Origin: Serilophus lunatus
Taxonomy: Eukaryota; Chordata; Aves; Passeriformes; Eurylaimidae
Assembly (NCBI GenBank): GCA_013399895.1
Contig: VXBA01003145.1
Location: forward strand, 310,001-374,000
Direction of reading: 5' to 3'
Length of the DNA stretch: 64,000 nt
The stretch's first letter is position 1, and every line of letters begins with the position of its first letter. Position numbers and translations under genes: made by a program. Below, piece after piece: positions 22,501-34,740 of this stretch. The notes below the pieces were generated by a model. The model saw only the letters and a program-made list of their open reading frames with translations. It ran no database searches and was not told where the DNA came from.

Positions 22501-24290
22501 CCCCACATTCCCACACAAACACTGGTTACCAACGTGCCTCATTCCAGAAACTCAAGTTTGAGAATCCCAAACCATTTTAAAGAGTCAGGAGTGAAACAAA
22601 GACAAGGTCTAACCCGATCAGTGAGAGGCACAATATCAGACCTTATTCCTCTGCTTAATTTAAAAGTTAATTCAGGAGTCCCTGAGGATTCAGCTGGAGT
22701 GGGTTTTAAGCAACTCATTAGCTGGTAACAGAATTGGGGATAATTCATTTATAACCATCAAGAGAAGCTTGAGTGCACAATGGGATTTAGTGGTACTTGA
22801 GCAGGACAGTTTTAAGGACAACTACCATGCTCTTAGGATGATGAAGCCTGAACACATTGACCCAATGGCAGCTGCAAGATACATCCACCGTGTATAAAGC
22901 TATATCCTACCTCACCCTCTGAGCTCACAGTGAAGTCAGCAGAGAAAGAAACACCTATTTGACCCACCCCAATTTCTCCTCTTTAGGGTAGAAAATCCCT
23001 TCTATGCAGGACCTCCTGCCTCCGAACTTCCCCAAAAGGAATCCAAGGTGACTAGTTTTTACATAGGTATCTACCCATGCTTGGGCAGATGAATCCCATC
23101 CTAGGTCTCTGCAGGTTCCCAGGCCATCTCAGTAGGGCCAGAACTAACACAAAACTCCCATCAAAGAGTTGTAATATCCCCTTTCACAGCTTCACGCCCC
23201 TCGGAGCTGGAATCAGTTATTCATACCAGTAGGCTGGATTAACACAGTGGTTCCCAACTATTCCCAAGTGGGATACAATGGATCTGGGGGAAAAGACCAA
23301 TATCCAGAAACACACTCGTTGCCTTAGATAGCTGAATATCCACAGTCACATAATTTCAGTGGTGTTCTGTATGTCTTCATGACTGCCACCAGCCCAGCAC
23401 CAAAGCATCCCAAAGGATACAGGGATGTGCTTTTACTGCCATTTCTCAGGCTGGCAGGCTGTGTCACTAAGACTGAGCAGTACTAGCAGCATGAAGCAGC
23501 AGTGCCACAGGCTGGAGACAGAACACAGTGTGTATGACCATTTTTCCCACTTCTGAAGCACTTATAATATCTTTCATGGAAACTTTGCAACTACAGAGAG
23601 ACCCTTATCTTTCCTGGCAAAGCCTGAGCATTTCTTAAGAGCCTGCCTAGTGCAATATGTGGGTATTCTCTCTCTTTTCACCTTGACAGCTGCAAACTGT
23701 CACCCTCATTCCTGTTCCATTTATCCCACTGGGAACTCTTAGATTAAGTAACTCTTAGATAAGAGTGAGAAATTAGTCATCATAAACACGTGGGCCCAGT
23801 GAAGAACTCCAACTTCCAAACAGCAAAAAGAGCTTTTGCTGCAGCGCTAACACTGTGCTGAACTCCACGTCTCCTGGCGAGATTGCTACTTTTTTGTAGG
23901 GTAAAAAGCTTCCAATCAGCAAGTACAAGGTTCTCCCAGGAAAAAAAGAGTTCCTGTTCATAAAGGCTGGAGAATTATTTTTGTCTTTCAGGGTGTCTAG
24001 GATAAAAAGTCATTCACAGAAACTGTGTTTACCATGATTTTTGAGCAGAATTCTATTATTATGCACATAGTCCAATCGTAGTGGATGGAAGACTCTGATC
24101 CTGATTAACCACTCAGAATCGAGGATCTGAATTCCAGATTGTCTGGTGCTGCATCAAGGCCCACAGCATTTGGAAGCTAAATTGGCTTCACATCTTTCTA
24201 ACCTCAGCATTCACCACACAAAACTGTTTTCTAGCTGGAATTGTGAGCTGTTATGAAAAGACTTTGCACCTACTATCGGGGTGCTTCAGA
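19500..24290. other. Unique noncoding DNA
   Basis: No gene recognised. A 135-codon minus-strand frame (19617-20024) and a 102-codon plus-strand frame (20783-21091) lack motifs. Positions 21740-22020 combine a small CpG cluster (about 21845-21875) with a 130-codon minus-strand and an 84-codon plus-strand frame (see findings). AT-rich sequence at 22030-22400 contains poly-A/T runs. Confidence 0.5.
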
Positions 24291-24294
24291 GATA

Positions 24295-24480
24295 TTAATT
24301 CATTCAAGCTTGTAATACTGCTGTGAGATAAGTGATGTTGTTATCCTCATTTTATTGGCATGGAAATAGAGATGATAAACAGTCATACTTTTTGGACATG
24401 TGAATGTGAGGAATTGTTGCTAGAAACAGCAATAAAACTAAAATCCTCTAGCACCCACTCCATACCCTTCAACTTTTAAA
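24295..24480 (-). repeat. MIR-type SINE relic, reverse orientation
   Basis: The plus strand reads 'gttgttatcctcattttatt', 'ggcatggaaatagagatgat', later 'gaggaattgttgctagaa' and 'aaaactaaaatcctct'. This follows the reverse complement of MIR: 'attattatccccattttaca', 'gatgaggaaactgagg', the 'taacttgcccaaggtcac' zone, and 'gaacccaggtct'. The first 30 bases are convincing; the rest is worn. Confidence 0.6.
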
Positions 24481-27400
24481 TGATGCAGTTTTGGCTGGAT
24501 CATTTAAAGAAAGATGGGTTTAAAGAAAGAAGACAGAGTTTGTTCTGATAACCCTCTTGCCTCTTTCACACACCAGGGCTGCAGAATTACATCTTGATTT
24601 TGTACCCACATAACATGCAAAACTCCTGATTGCTCAGCTCTTAGAGCTTATGTACCAATGCTGAAGAGCCTCTGCTTCCCACTGATCTGGTGCTATTAAT
24701 CATCTGTACAGGCCACTGGTTCACAGGAACATCACAAAGGAAATTCTCCCTTCTTTCTGTGGCTGACCATCTCCTCTGCCTAGTTTCTACTGTTGTAGAG
24801 CACTTCCAAAAACAGAGCAAACTATCAGCTGAGTCTACTGCTCTGCCAATAAATAACAGCCAGTGAGTCCACTGTATCATATTCTACTCTTTGCTGTAAA
24901 TGGGTAACTGCTGAAGTGGAGAGCAGCTTCAGAGCTGAGGCTGCACTGAGGCTTCCACTTAAAGCAAGGGTTCAGCCTCTTGTTTAGTAATTTTGTAATA
25001 AAACTCAAGAGATTTCATGGTTCCACCATTAGCTGGAAATTAATGTAGGAAATGAGAAAGGGCTTTGCCTCGACAGTCAACTTCTCTGAATTTTGCATGA
25101 GTGAAGCAAGAATAATTGGTCCAGAATTTATGATGCTATTGCAAAAGACTTTCTGTGCTGTCCTACAGGCAGTGAGCCTGGCCACGGGGCACAGGAGAGA
25201 GAATGAGACCTGGTTTTCCCACAGAGGCAAGGTTCTGTGCTGGCCTGCTGCGTGGCTGACAGCAGTAGAGCATCTTCCATATGGCCTAACAGTGAGTTTT
25301 CTGCAGCAGGGACATTTGACTGCTACGAGTGTAGTCATGACCTCCAAACCATTGCACAAAGGCTTGGGATGGCTGCCGTCCCCTGCTTGCCCAGGGCATT
25401 CTGCAATGATCCCAGAGAGGAAAGGTTCGATATCCCAACCCCAGGCTCCCTTCAACTCAGTCTTTTGTCCCGTGGACGTGTCAATAAAACAACTGATCCA
25501 CGCTCCAGTGAATCGGCACAAATGTGCCACACAAAGAAGCGGCTTGAAGCTCAAAGAGCAAAATTTGGAGCTAAGGACACTAATGACTCAGTCTGGTTAC
25601 TCTGAAAGCAGCTTCTGTGGGTGGTAAGAAATGGATGCAGGCACCATAGAGCCTGGCAATGATGACAAATAACCCAGGATGCTTCAAGCTTTTGTGCTTG
25701 ATGCGGAGAGCAGAGTTTTTGCATAATTCTCCTGTATTTTCCAGTTATTATAGAGGCATGCTCTGATGAGAGCTGATGTTTATATTATTTTGTTACAAAA
25801 GTTAATTTTATTTTTAAAGGTTGGTTCAAGTCACATGGACAGCAACATGTAAAAGCAGCCTTTTGGGGTTGGAGTTGTCATTTTTTCTGGACCCTGAAAA
25901 AGCTACACACTGAAATTCTACTGAACATTCACTATATGCTTTATAGTGACAGCTCCAGGCTTGAGGAATATGCAGAGCAAATAAATGCAAATATTAAATA
26001 ATAAATGAGACATCAGAAGGCCAGATGAACATGAGAAGATTAATGGGGGTGCAATGGGGGAATATTGCTAGAGGAAGGCAGCTCTATGAAAGGAAGGCAG
26101 AGCTAAATCCTGGCAAGTGGAGGCAGGAAAAACAGCTATCAGTAAGAATACTGGAAGTACAGGAGGAGCAAGAGGGAGTCTTCTGAAGACACTTTTCATT
26201 CTACACCTCTGTGCCATAGCCCATGCTTTAAATGAATCAGAATTCTCCATGGACATGAGGTACCTTTTCCTCTCTCCTACCACTCGTGCATCAGCATTCT
26301 GTAACACTGAAGAGGGGCTGCATCAGCCCTGCAAAGCTCTGAGACCTCAGTTTACCTGGGATCTGCTATCAGGCAAAATATTCTCTGTCTTCACACAGGC
26401 TACGGCACTGAACAATCTGCCTCTTCCCCTGCATGCAGCCTGGAGCCATCCCAGGCATCTTGGAGGGGTCCTGCAGAGCATCCCATTAGCCACTGTAGAG
26501 ACCACAGGTGCCACCTCTGAGGAGCTATGTAAAGCTTGCTCAGGAAAGATCACAGAGTGAGGCATCATTTTGTGATCTTTAGCTGTAAATTTACACTTTC
26601 CAAAGATGCTCAAATCCCACTGAAAACATCAAGGAAAGATAGCTGAAAATTGCTGTCTGCTGAGTGATTGGAGTCTGAAGACTCCTTTGTGTATAAAGGA
26701 AGGAAAATATTGTTCTCTGCAAGCTTATGGATCTCACCAACCCAGGGACGAGCTCCGGGGTCAGGCAATTTCATGTTTCACAGATGAGTGCTCAGAAGCC
26801 CAGGAAGAAAATGACCCTGTGCAAAAAAAGCCCAAACCACAAATACCTATTCAGTCAGTGCCAGGAGGGCTGTACAGGCTCAGGGCACTGATGTGTTTAA
26901 CTGCTGCTGTGGAGCAACAGCTGGCTCCTGCTAAGTACTGGCAAAAACTTCCCCTGGTATCCATTTCTGCTGCCAGAGCTCAGTGCAGAGGTTTCCATTT
27001 CTACTCCCAGGGTACATGAGGGTGAGATGGGGCAAGACAGGAAGGAAGGGGGGAGCTAGCACACACAGTCCCAGCCTCGCAGAGAGGGATGATTTTCTTT
27101 TCTAATCTATCTGTAAAATCTGTTGTGTGGGGACCTTCTTTTTTTTTCTTTTCTGAAACTGCATTTTATATTAAAAATAGATGTCTTCACGATGTTTCAG
27201 TACTTGTTCACAGAGGTTGTTAATAGCCTGTGGCATCTCAGACATAAGGTTTGATGGAAGGGTTGGTGCCTCTGGCATCCCTGCCCACGAGCTTGAGCAC
27301 ATGGACACACCAAGATGGTCTAACCCAGCTTTTGTCCATCAGGCAGCTACCACCCACCCACCCGCTCCACCATTCCGTGGGAATTTTGCCTTTTCTTTTG

Positions 27401-27865
27401 ACAGAAGACACAACTGGGCTGTCAGTCTGGGGCTGTACATCCCATGAAGCAGCAAGCAAGACATTTCAATGAAATAAAAAACGCCCTGAGGAAGGTTTGT
27501 GCTTCAGAGGGACAGAGAAGATGCAGCCCTGGGCTATGAGGCTCTTTATCCTATACTACCCTTACCACAGAGGTCCAGCTGGCTTGACTGCAAACTCATC
27601 CCATTATAGGGGGCTGACCAGCCTGTGTTCACCTCCTCCTTGTGTCATGCTGGGTATGAACAGCAGGAAGAGCACAGACAGTCCTGGTAATCAGAACTGG
27701 ACAAGCAGGTTTAAACTGAGTAAAATTAACTTTGGGCTGTAGACTGGGGATGAATGAGTCCCCCTTAGCAAACCGAGAGATGTAAGAGTACCCCTGGGGA
27801 AGCATTAGGATCCCTCTCACTTGAGTGAATTTTGACTGCTTTGGACAAAACGATGGAGAATATTT

Positions 27866-27930
27866 TGCAGGGAACAATCCTGTGGGTGGAAGGGATGATC
27901 TCATAGGTCTTTTCCATCAGTGATTTCCAG
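27866..27930 (+). mobile_element. Possible CR1 3' tail fragment
   Basis: The phrase 'gggatgatctcataggtctt' followed by 'ttccatcagtgattt' matches the CR1 3' UTR end ('ggatgatctcataggtcttttccaacc...gattct'). The upstream sequence does not match CR1, so if real this is a fragment of about 50-60 bases. A chance match to part of the block is possible. Confidence 0.4.
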
Positions 27931-29278
27931 GGTTTTTGTGCCTCTGACATAAAACCCCAAAATAGCAACATCAGTCTAGGTCAAGATAACACTAAAAGCA
28001 TGTGTTTAATTTTACATCTGGCCAGGAGTAGATGTGCTATACAGCAGCTGTATGAGTCATTCCCAGACACTATACACCACCCCCAGAGTGAGCCCTGGGA
28101 TGAAAGCTTCACATTGGCCTGATGAGAAACCAGAGCACACAACACAGTGATCACAGGTATAAATACCAGCACGAACACTGCACAGCAACCAGGAAAACTC
28201 CCTGACAAACTGAGGGCTTAAAGCCCTCCTGCTGCCATGCTCTCCCCTCCATAACTGCTCCCATCATTTCTGACAGCTCTGGGAAAGCTTGGGCATGTGG
28301 ATGTGCATGGGCCTGGGCCCCAACCTCGTGGTCCTGAGCACACCACCAGCCCAGTTCCCAAATCTGGCACCAGAGCCTTAGAAACACTCAGGTTACAAAC
28401 AACCTGACGAGCAAAGTCGTGGGAAATGCGCACACGTATGACCTCACTTGTGTCACCTTAATCATCTCTCCTCTCAGGCTAAGCTCATTTCCCAGCCATT
28501 GCCCTGGTTCATAGGACACCCATGGTCCCTGCAGGAGTGTGGCTGAGGAGATGTGACTTGTTGAACCACAGCGCCCTGGCAGTACATGTAACAAATCACT
28601 TACTTTGGAGCAGCTCTCATTATTAACCCACCAAACAAGCAACAATTCAGTTTTCCCATCTTGAAACAAGGGCAGTGATACTTGTTTTTACCACGCATTG
28701 AAACTTGATGAAGACATGCCTCTAAATCACTCCAGAGGTCACCGCAGCACATCCCAGAGCAGCCATCACTAGAAAGCTGTGGCCCAGCAGATCATTAACT
28801 AATCCTGTCCGTATGTACAAATAACTCTTATTATGATGAAAGGAGTTACAGGCACATCAAGGGAAAACCAGACCCCGCAGGGATCAGCAACAACTGTCTC
28901 ACTATGGTCTTGTGGCTCATTCAAATGGCAAATACAAGAGGAGATTGTGGCAGATCAGACAAACTCAGCCTTTGAGTGCAGCACCAAGAGAGCCAGAGAA
29001 AGCTCACTGGGTTTTCTTAGACTTTGTGCAAATGCTGCCCTGAATGTATACAAATGAGAAAAATGTTTATTGAAATCATTAATCCACATAAAACATTATA
29101 AAAATGCACTTTTACCATCTGGCTTTACTCGGAGTGTTTATTAGCAGAGGATTTGAGGCAGTGCCAGCACTGCCCACTCCTGTGATTCCTGGACCTTTTC
29201 CAAGTGCCCTGGCTCCTGGAGCAAGCCATCCAGTGAAGCTTTCTGAACAGGGTGGGGGAAAGTGAGATGGGATGCTGC

Positions 29279-29293
29279 TTTTTTTTTTTTTTT
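29279..29293 (+). repeat. T15 homopolymer
   Basis: Fifteen consecutive T residues. Read on the minus strand this is an A run, but no retrocopy or SINE body is recognisable next to it, so it is called only a simple repeat. Confidence 0.9.
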
Positions 29294-29728
29294 CCAAATA
29301 AACTTCTGATTCCCGCTGAAAAATTAAAGCATGGAAATTTAAATTCCATAACCTAAAAAGTTAATTTGAATAATAAAAATTAAGAGGTGGTTTTTTTTAC
29401 TTTTTTTTAGCTCTTGCAATTTTGGAGGCACGAGTCTGAATGCTGAGGAAGAATGCACTGAGTCCTGGGTAAAACATTCTCTTCTCTATTTTTTTTTTTT
29501 AATTGATAGGTATCTTACCAGCAAAATCTTTCTCAGTGGTCCAAAATGTTTTACTCCAGGACCTGTGGGTTGGTTCCCAAGCTCAACAGGGCTCACAGCT
29601 GAGTTCCACTTCTACTCCATCTTTTATCATAACATCTAAATATGATCTCACCTCTGTAGAGAGACAGGGCTCATTCTCCTATCAATTCCTTTGTATTCCG
29701 ACAGAATATTGGACTTCTACCTCATGCT

Positions 29729-29770
29729 GAGTCATTGGTTGACTTGTTTGAGTCATTGGTTGACTTGTTT
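29729..29770 (+). repeat. Perfect 21-base tandem duplication
   Basis: Two identical adjacent copies of a 21-base unit beginning 'gagtcattggttgac' (29729-29749 and 29750-29770). Perfect identity suggests a recent duplication or an assembly slip. It carries no known site apart from weak AP-1-like 'tgagtca' words. Confidence 0.95.
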
Positions 29771-32700
29771 GCAGTCCCAGAAGCTCAGTGCTACACCTCC
29801 CTGCTCCCTAATGCCTCAGTGTAGAAGTGGGTAGCCCAGGCACTCGTGGCAGATGAGGGGGGACACCCAAGGAGACCCAACACAGATCCGCCAGCTGTGC
29901 CCAGTGCTGTCAATCCCTGACAGTGCAGCTCCTGCCTCTGAGCCATCCCTGTGCTGTACATGCAATGGACAGGCTGATGCCAATTTATGTAACCACACAC
30001 TCGTCAGGTTTAATCACCCTCTCATCATGGCATAACCCCCACACACAGCACAAACCCCTCTGTGTGCTCCAGGAAATCAATGCGGTTTGGGAAGTCAGCA
30101 CTGCGGTCCAGCTTACTCCATCCCGGGCACAAGGGCACCAGAGAGACTCTTTTTCCTGAGGATAAGAGGGTTAAGTTCAGAAACTGACTCCGAACACATT
30201 CCCCAGATTGTTTTGAGGATTGAGAGCAAAACAAGTATTCCTTAGAGTTCTCTCACTGCTAAATGACCTCTGCAAGAGATCTTAATCTGGCTTTTAATAG
30301 GTTGAGAAAAGAAATCTCATCTGGGAGGCCATGGCCAAGTTGGAGGGGGAGTTAAAGCCCACCTCATATGAACTGTCAGAGAGGTCCCTGGAGATCCTCC
30401 CACCTTTGGAAATAATGCTATCTTTTCACTAATGAAATATATCCATCCTCAGAGACTTAAGCTTATCAATCACTTCAGGTAAAGGTCTGCCAGATGTGTC
30501 ATTTGTGATTCAGCAAGGGCAAGAGCCAGCAACACCACACATTGAGTGATGGAGACTCCAGGACTTTTCTGTGTGCAGATCTCCCACTGCAAACTCCAGG
30601 GCTTGGGAGGCACCAGCCCCAGCTCTGCTGAGCAAACCTCAGGCTTGCAACAGTACAACTTGTCTTGTGAAGAACGGCATAGCTAAATTTCTTTTTCCAA
30701 AAAGGGCAGAAAATGACTTTCTTCCAAGATCACTAACGCTTTCTCTACACATTTCAAGCTTCTGGTTTAGTGTAAATCTGCTGAGCTCTACAGGGAATGG
30801 GAGTGCTATGCTGGCTGGCACCGACTTCTTCTGTCTTGGCAATACCAAGTTTGGGTCATTATAATTTGGCTAATTAAACTGTCCTTGTTCTCCCATTAGA
30901 AAATGAAGTTTTACATCTCTTGCCACAACTTTGAGATAAGAAGGACAATTCCTGTGCCAGAAAAAGTGAATCTTGTGTATAGTCTGGGATGAGCACAGTC
31001 ATCAGATACAATTTTAGATACTATGATCATTTTTCCAATTCTGTGTCGCTATATGCAATTCCTCTGTAGTCATAAGAGGCTACTAATTATTTAAATAGTC
31101 CCCTACCCACTCAATCCCTGCCCACTGCACCTGGGTCAGAGGTACCATTTCATTTTAGTTTGAGCACCAAGGCTTAAAGAAACAGATTTGCTGTATCCCC
31201 CATAGGATTTCAGAGTATAAATTCCATGGATTCATGTTGGTACTTCCAGCTCAGGTGAAATCTTCAGTCCCACGAGACCTTTTCTCAGTGTGTCCAAATG
31301 AGTTCATGGTGGAGCTATTACCAGCTTCTAAATCAACCAAAACCTGGGCCTGCAATGTAATGACAGAACTGCCCCCAAAAATGAAGTCAGATGAGCAAGA
31401 GGCATCCACAGTGGAAGACTCTATATAAATAGACACTGACACATTGCTTTCTGGAGGGTCACAATCCTTCTTTATACTTAGGATATGGTTAGAAGATGAG
31501 AGGTTACACTGTTTGCTGCATCCCAGCTTTTGAGGCAGAGCCTACATCTCTCTGCAGAGCTATGGCAGGATGGTCTCCACAGATAGGGTGGGGTCTTGCA
31601 TGAGAACAGCTCCAGGGATGAGCAGAGGACACCATCCCCACGGTAAAAAGCAAACCAGCCTCCATCTTCCCACCAGAGCTAAACACATATCCTAGATTTG
31701 ATGCACGCTGCAGTCTTCAAACTCTCTTTTGTACGACTGTTTCCCAAAATAGAGGCACCATGATGCATTCTGGAGAGCAGGACTCTGGTGTGATTTCCAT
31801 TGTGGGATGAGAGGCACCCATCACAGGGTTGGATCCATGCACAACTCACAGACTGACTCATAGAGGCTACATGGGGCAAACCACAATGGAGCATCACTGC
31901 TCTGTGGTGCAGAGAGAGGAAGGGTCCATGCAGAAGCCACCATCAGCAGACAAGGAAATCCCTCTGCTCCCACGGGAGCTGTATTTTTGTCTGCATTTCT
32001 CAGGGCAGCTCAGAAAAGCCCCAGAAAATGAAGGATCCCATGAGAGAAGAGATACTGGAGCAAAGTAGATCCTCACCCAGGAAAGTTGTGGAGTCTGCTT
32101 ATGCAACAACCTGATCCTAAGGTAAAGCAGAAAGAAATTCCATGCTTGCATGACTCATTGGTTTATTTTAAGCAAGCTGACTCTTACAGGAGGGCTCCCA
32201 CCGAAAAACAGACAGACAAAGGTCTACAGGCAGTCAGATACCACAGACCTGGAGTCTGAGGTCAGCCGTATCACGCAGGTTACAGGGAGCTGGGAGGCCT
32301 CCCGCCCCCTCAAAGGAGATGGGAACATCAAATTTGGACTCCTACAGATTCTAAGGTTATCCCCAACGTGAGCACTTCAGCCCTCTCAGGGAATGAGAGT
32401 TGCCAATAAAAGTGACTGCAAACCGAGAGAAGGAAAGTAAAAACTACAGGAGATGCCAAGGGAAAACGCTGAATTTCCTGGAAGCTTTCCACCCCTGGCT
32501 CTTTGGCCTGGTGGACTCCAAGTCCTCTGATCAAATCCGGGGACAGATTAAGTGGGAAATGAGATGCCTCTTGCCTGGAAATGCATTTCAGAACACTGTC
32601 ATAGCAATCACAATGCACCCATACCCACAACTCTTCTTTCTCTTGTGCAGTGGTTGGCCAAGGACCTCCAAGCCAACCTCAACATCACAGAGGCAGTTGC

Positions 32701-33569
32701 CAGGACTGCTGACCTTCTCTTGCTCTACATGACAAGCCACCACTGAGGCCATTCACCAGCTATAGAGCAAACCAAAGAGGTCTCTTCTACTACTTGGTCT
32801 CAATCATCCTGAAATGCTGTTCCCATCCAAGCCACTGTGGACAACCCTTCCTAACCCTGGTCTGCTTTTGCTTCCAAGCATGGTTGCTAAGCTACACCAG
32901 AGCCCATGATCCTCTCCTTGCTGTTTGCTATTAACATGCTCTATTAAGAGCTTTCTCATCAGGAAATTGCTTTCCTATCTGTATTAAAATTAGTTTTGGG
33001 GTGGGCAGGCTTCTAATGGCTTTGGCATTAGGCGGGATTCATATGTTTGCTTTTCAGATTTTACTAAGCATTAAAAAAGTTTGTTTCAGGAGCCTCTAGA
33101 ACATCCAGTACCAGCACAGTACTAAAATCCTGATTTATTAAAGAAGCAGCTAATGCCCCACATACATGCTACATATGCACTAGTCTAGTGTGGAAGTAAA
33201 TGGCCCCAAATGCACACTTCTACAAATGTAATAGAATAATAACCCATCTCTTGCTTTCCTCCAGTCAGTTCCACACCAGGACTCAGACTCCCTCCCCATG
33301 AACTTCTCACTCTACCCTTTCCCTACACCATCTCCACTTAACCCAGGGCATTTACCTCCACACTATCCTAGATGCTTTGTCCTTCTTGTATTGATAAGTA
33401 CGGGTCTTTTCACAGACTTTGTCCAAGCAGCTTCATCCTCATTTCCTTTCATTCCTTTAGGGCAGCAATGCTTTAATTTGCGTGAGATCCTTGTGTAAAG
33501 TAAAGCTGATGAGAAGGCAAATTAGGCTGCAAGGCATCAACAGCTGCCATCATCTACTAGTTGTCAGAT

Positions 33570-34305
33570 GCCTGACAAATGTGGTGGCACTCTGCAACGA
33601 AATTCCAGAAGTGGGAGGAAAAGGACTTGTGCAGAGCATTTGACATTGTCCTGCACAACATCCTTGTCTCTAAACTGGAGAGATACGGATTTGACGGATG
33701 GACCACTTAGTGGATAAGGCATTGGCTCAGTGGACACACCCAAAGTGCTATGGCCAATGGTTCAATGTCTGACTGGAGACCAGTGACAAGTGGTATTCCT
33801 CAGGGGTCAGTACTGGGAGAGCACCATTTAACATCTCTTGTCAGGAGCATGGACAGTGGGACCAAGTGCACCCTCAGCAGGTTTGCTCGTGACACCAAGC
33901 TATGTGGTGCAGTCACACGCTGGAGGGAAGGGATGTCATCCAGAGGGACCTGGACAGGCTGGAGAGATGGGACCATGCAAACCTCATGGAGTTCAACAAG
34001 GCCGAGTACAAGGTCCTGCACCTGGGTCAGGGTAATCCCAAGCACAAATACAGGCTGGGCAGAGAATGGATCAAGAGCAGCCCTAGGGAGAAGAACTTGG
34101 GGTTGTTGGTGGATGAGAAACCACCCAATGACCCATCAATTTGTACTCACAGTCCAGGAAGTTAATCATGTCCTGGACTGCACTACCAGTAGAGTGAGCA
34201 GCAAGTCAAGCAAAGTGATTCTTCCCCTCTGTTTCACTCTGTTGAGACCCCATCTGAATACTGCATACAGCTCTGGAGTCCCCAACTGTGAGGGTGGTGA
34301 AGTGT
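33570..34305 (+). mobile_element. CR1 LINE internal fragment (reverse-transcriptase palm region)
   Basis: A plus-strand piece of CR1 ORF2. It starts within the RT fingers/palm, runs through motifs A to D, and stops in the sequence encoding the stretch ending 'RPHLNTAYSSGVPN'. Both the N-terminal endonuclease and the CR1 3' UTR are absent, so the copy is truncated at both ends. Its right end lies close to a second LINE in opposite orientation (34740-35945), with about 430 bases of unassigned sequence between. Frame breaks and loss of a catalytic residue make it inert. Confidence 0.9.
33633..34165 (+). pseudogene. Decayed CR1 reverse-transcriptase coding remnant
   Basis: The reading frame starts with RAFDIVLHNILV, the RT motif A block with its first catalytic aspartate at 33642-33644. 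It then reads KLERYGFDGW, hits an in-frame TAG at 33708-33710, and resumes as ANGSMSDWRPVTSGIPQGSV (33750-33815; motif B-like SGxPQGS at 33789-33809). The catalytic motif, normally FADD, reads FARD at 33882-33893, so the first aspartate has become arginine. After about 33930 the homologous protein continues in another frame (DLDRLERW, FNKAEYKVLHLG, LGLLVDEK), which shows a frameshift. The enzyme would copy LINE RNA into DNA at a nicked target; this copy cannot. Confidence 0.9.
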
Positions 34306-34740
34306 CTTATTGGGCAAGATCATTCCATTACTTCCACTCTTCCAGTATCCACATTTTTTTGTTTAAGGAACATGACCAGGAATATCCCTTTACTCCCTAG
34401 TACCACAGACCTGTTGCCATTGAATTGGTCTCATTTTCTTTTGAACCTGCTGATACCCAGAACCTCACTACCTGCCAAGTACAAAAAGTACTTTCTTTCA
34501 CCTGTATTATTTTCTTTCTTGTTTTCAGCTGGACATTTTCTTTTCAGTTGGATTAAAATCACTGTATATTAATTCAACCACTTGCTAGTTTCAACTCTCT
34601 ACCCACCCTCTCCTTTTGCTTTATGGCTGAAGACACAGCCCAGGAAGCCTCTTCTCATAAGGAGCTGCTCCTTCCTTTTAGTCATTTTATATCTCTGGGC
34701 ACTCCCTTCCTCTGTCCTGAACTACACACAGCATCACCCT
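34305..34740. other. Unassigned sequence between two LINE fragments
   Basis: A pyrimidine-rich stretch (34330-34700) not clearly assignable to the CR1 on its left or the inverted LINE on its right. It may be the worn 3' part of the minus-strand element: reverse-strand text near 34640-34740 is weakly LINE-like. I see no gene in it. Confidence 0.4.

Larger units (their letters stand above)
24490..33565. other. Long unique noncoding stretch, somewhat richer in open frames
   Basis: About 9 kb with no recognisable gene. Frames are longer here because the sequence is less AT-rich. At 25015-25627 three frames on two strands are open together (179, 191 and 122 codons), and at 26117-26560 there is one of 147 codons. 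None carries a domain, and none is bounded by clear exon signals. A (CCCA)n-like run lies at about 27350-27363, a 15-base T run at 29279-29293, and a perfect 21-base tandem duplication at 29729-29770. A possible CR1 tail is at 27866-27930. Confidence 0.5.

Noticed and set aside
26117..26560. A 147-codon plus-strand frame with a hydrophobic stretch near residues 23-38
   Set aside because: The hydrophobic stretch could mimic a signal anchor, but the rest has no domain, and minus-strand frames overlap much of it. Not supported as a gene.
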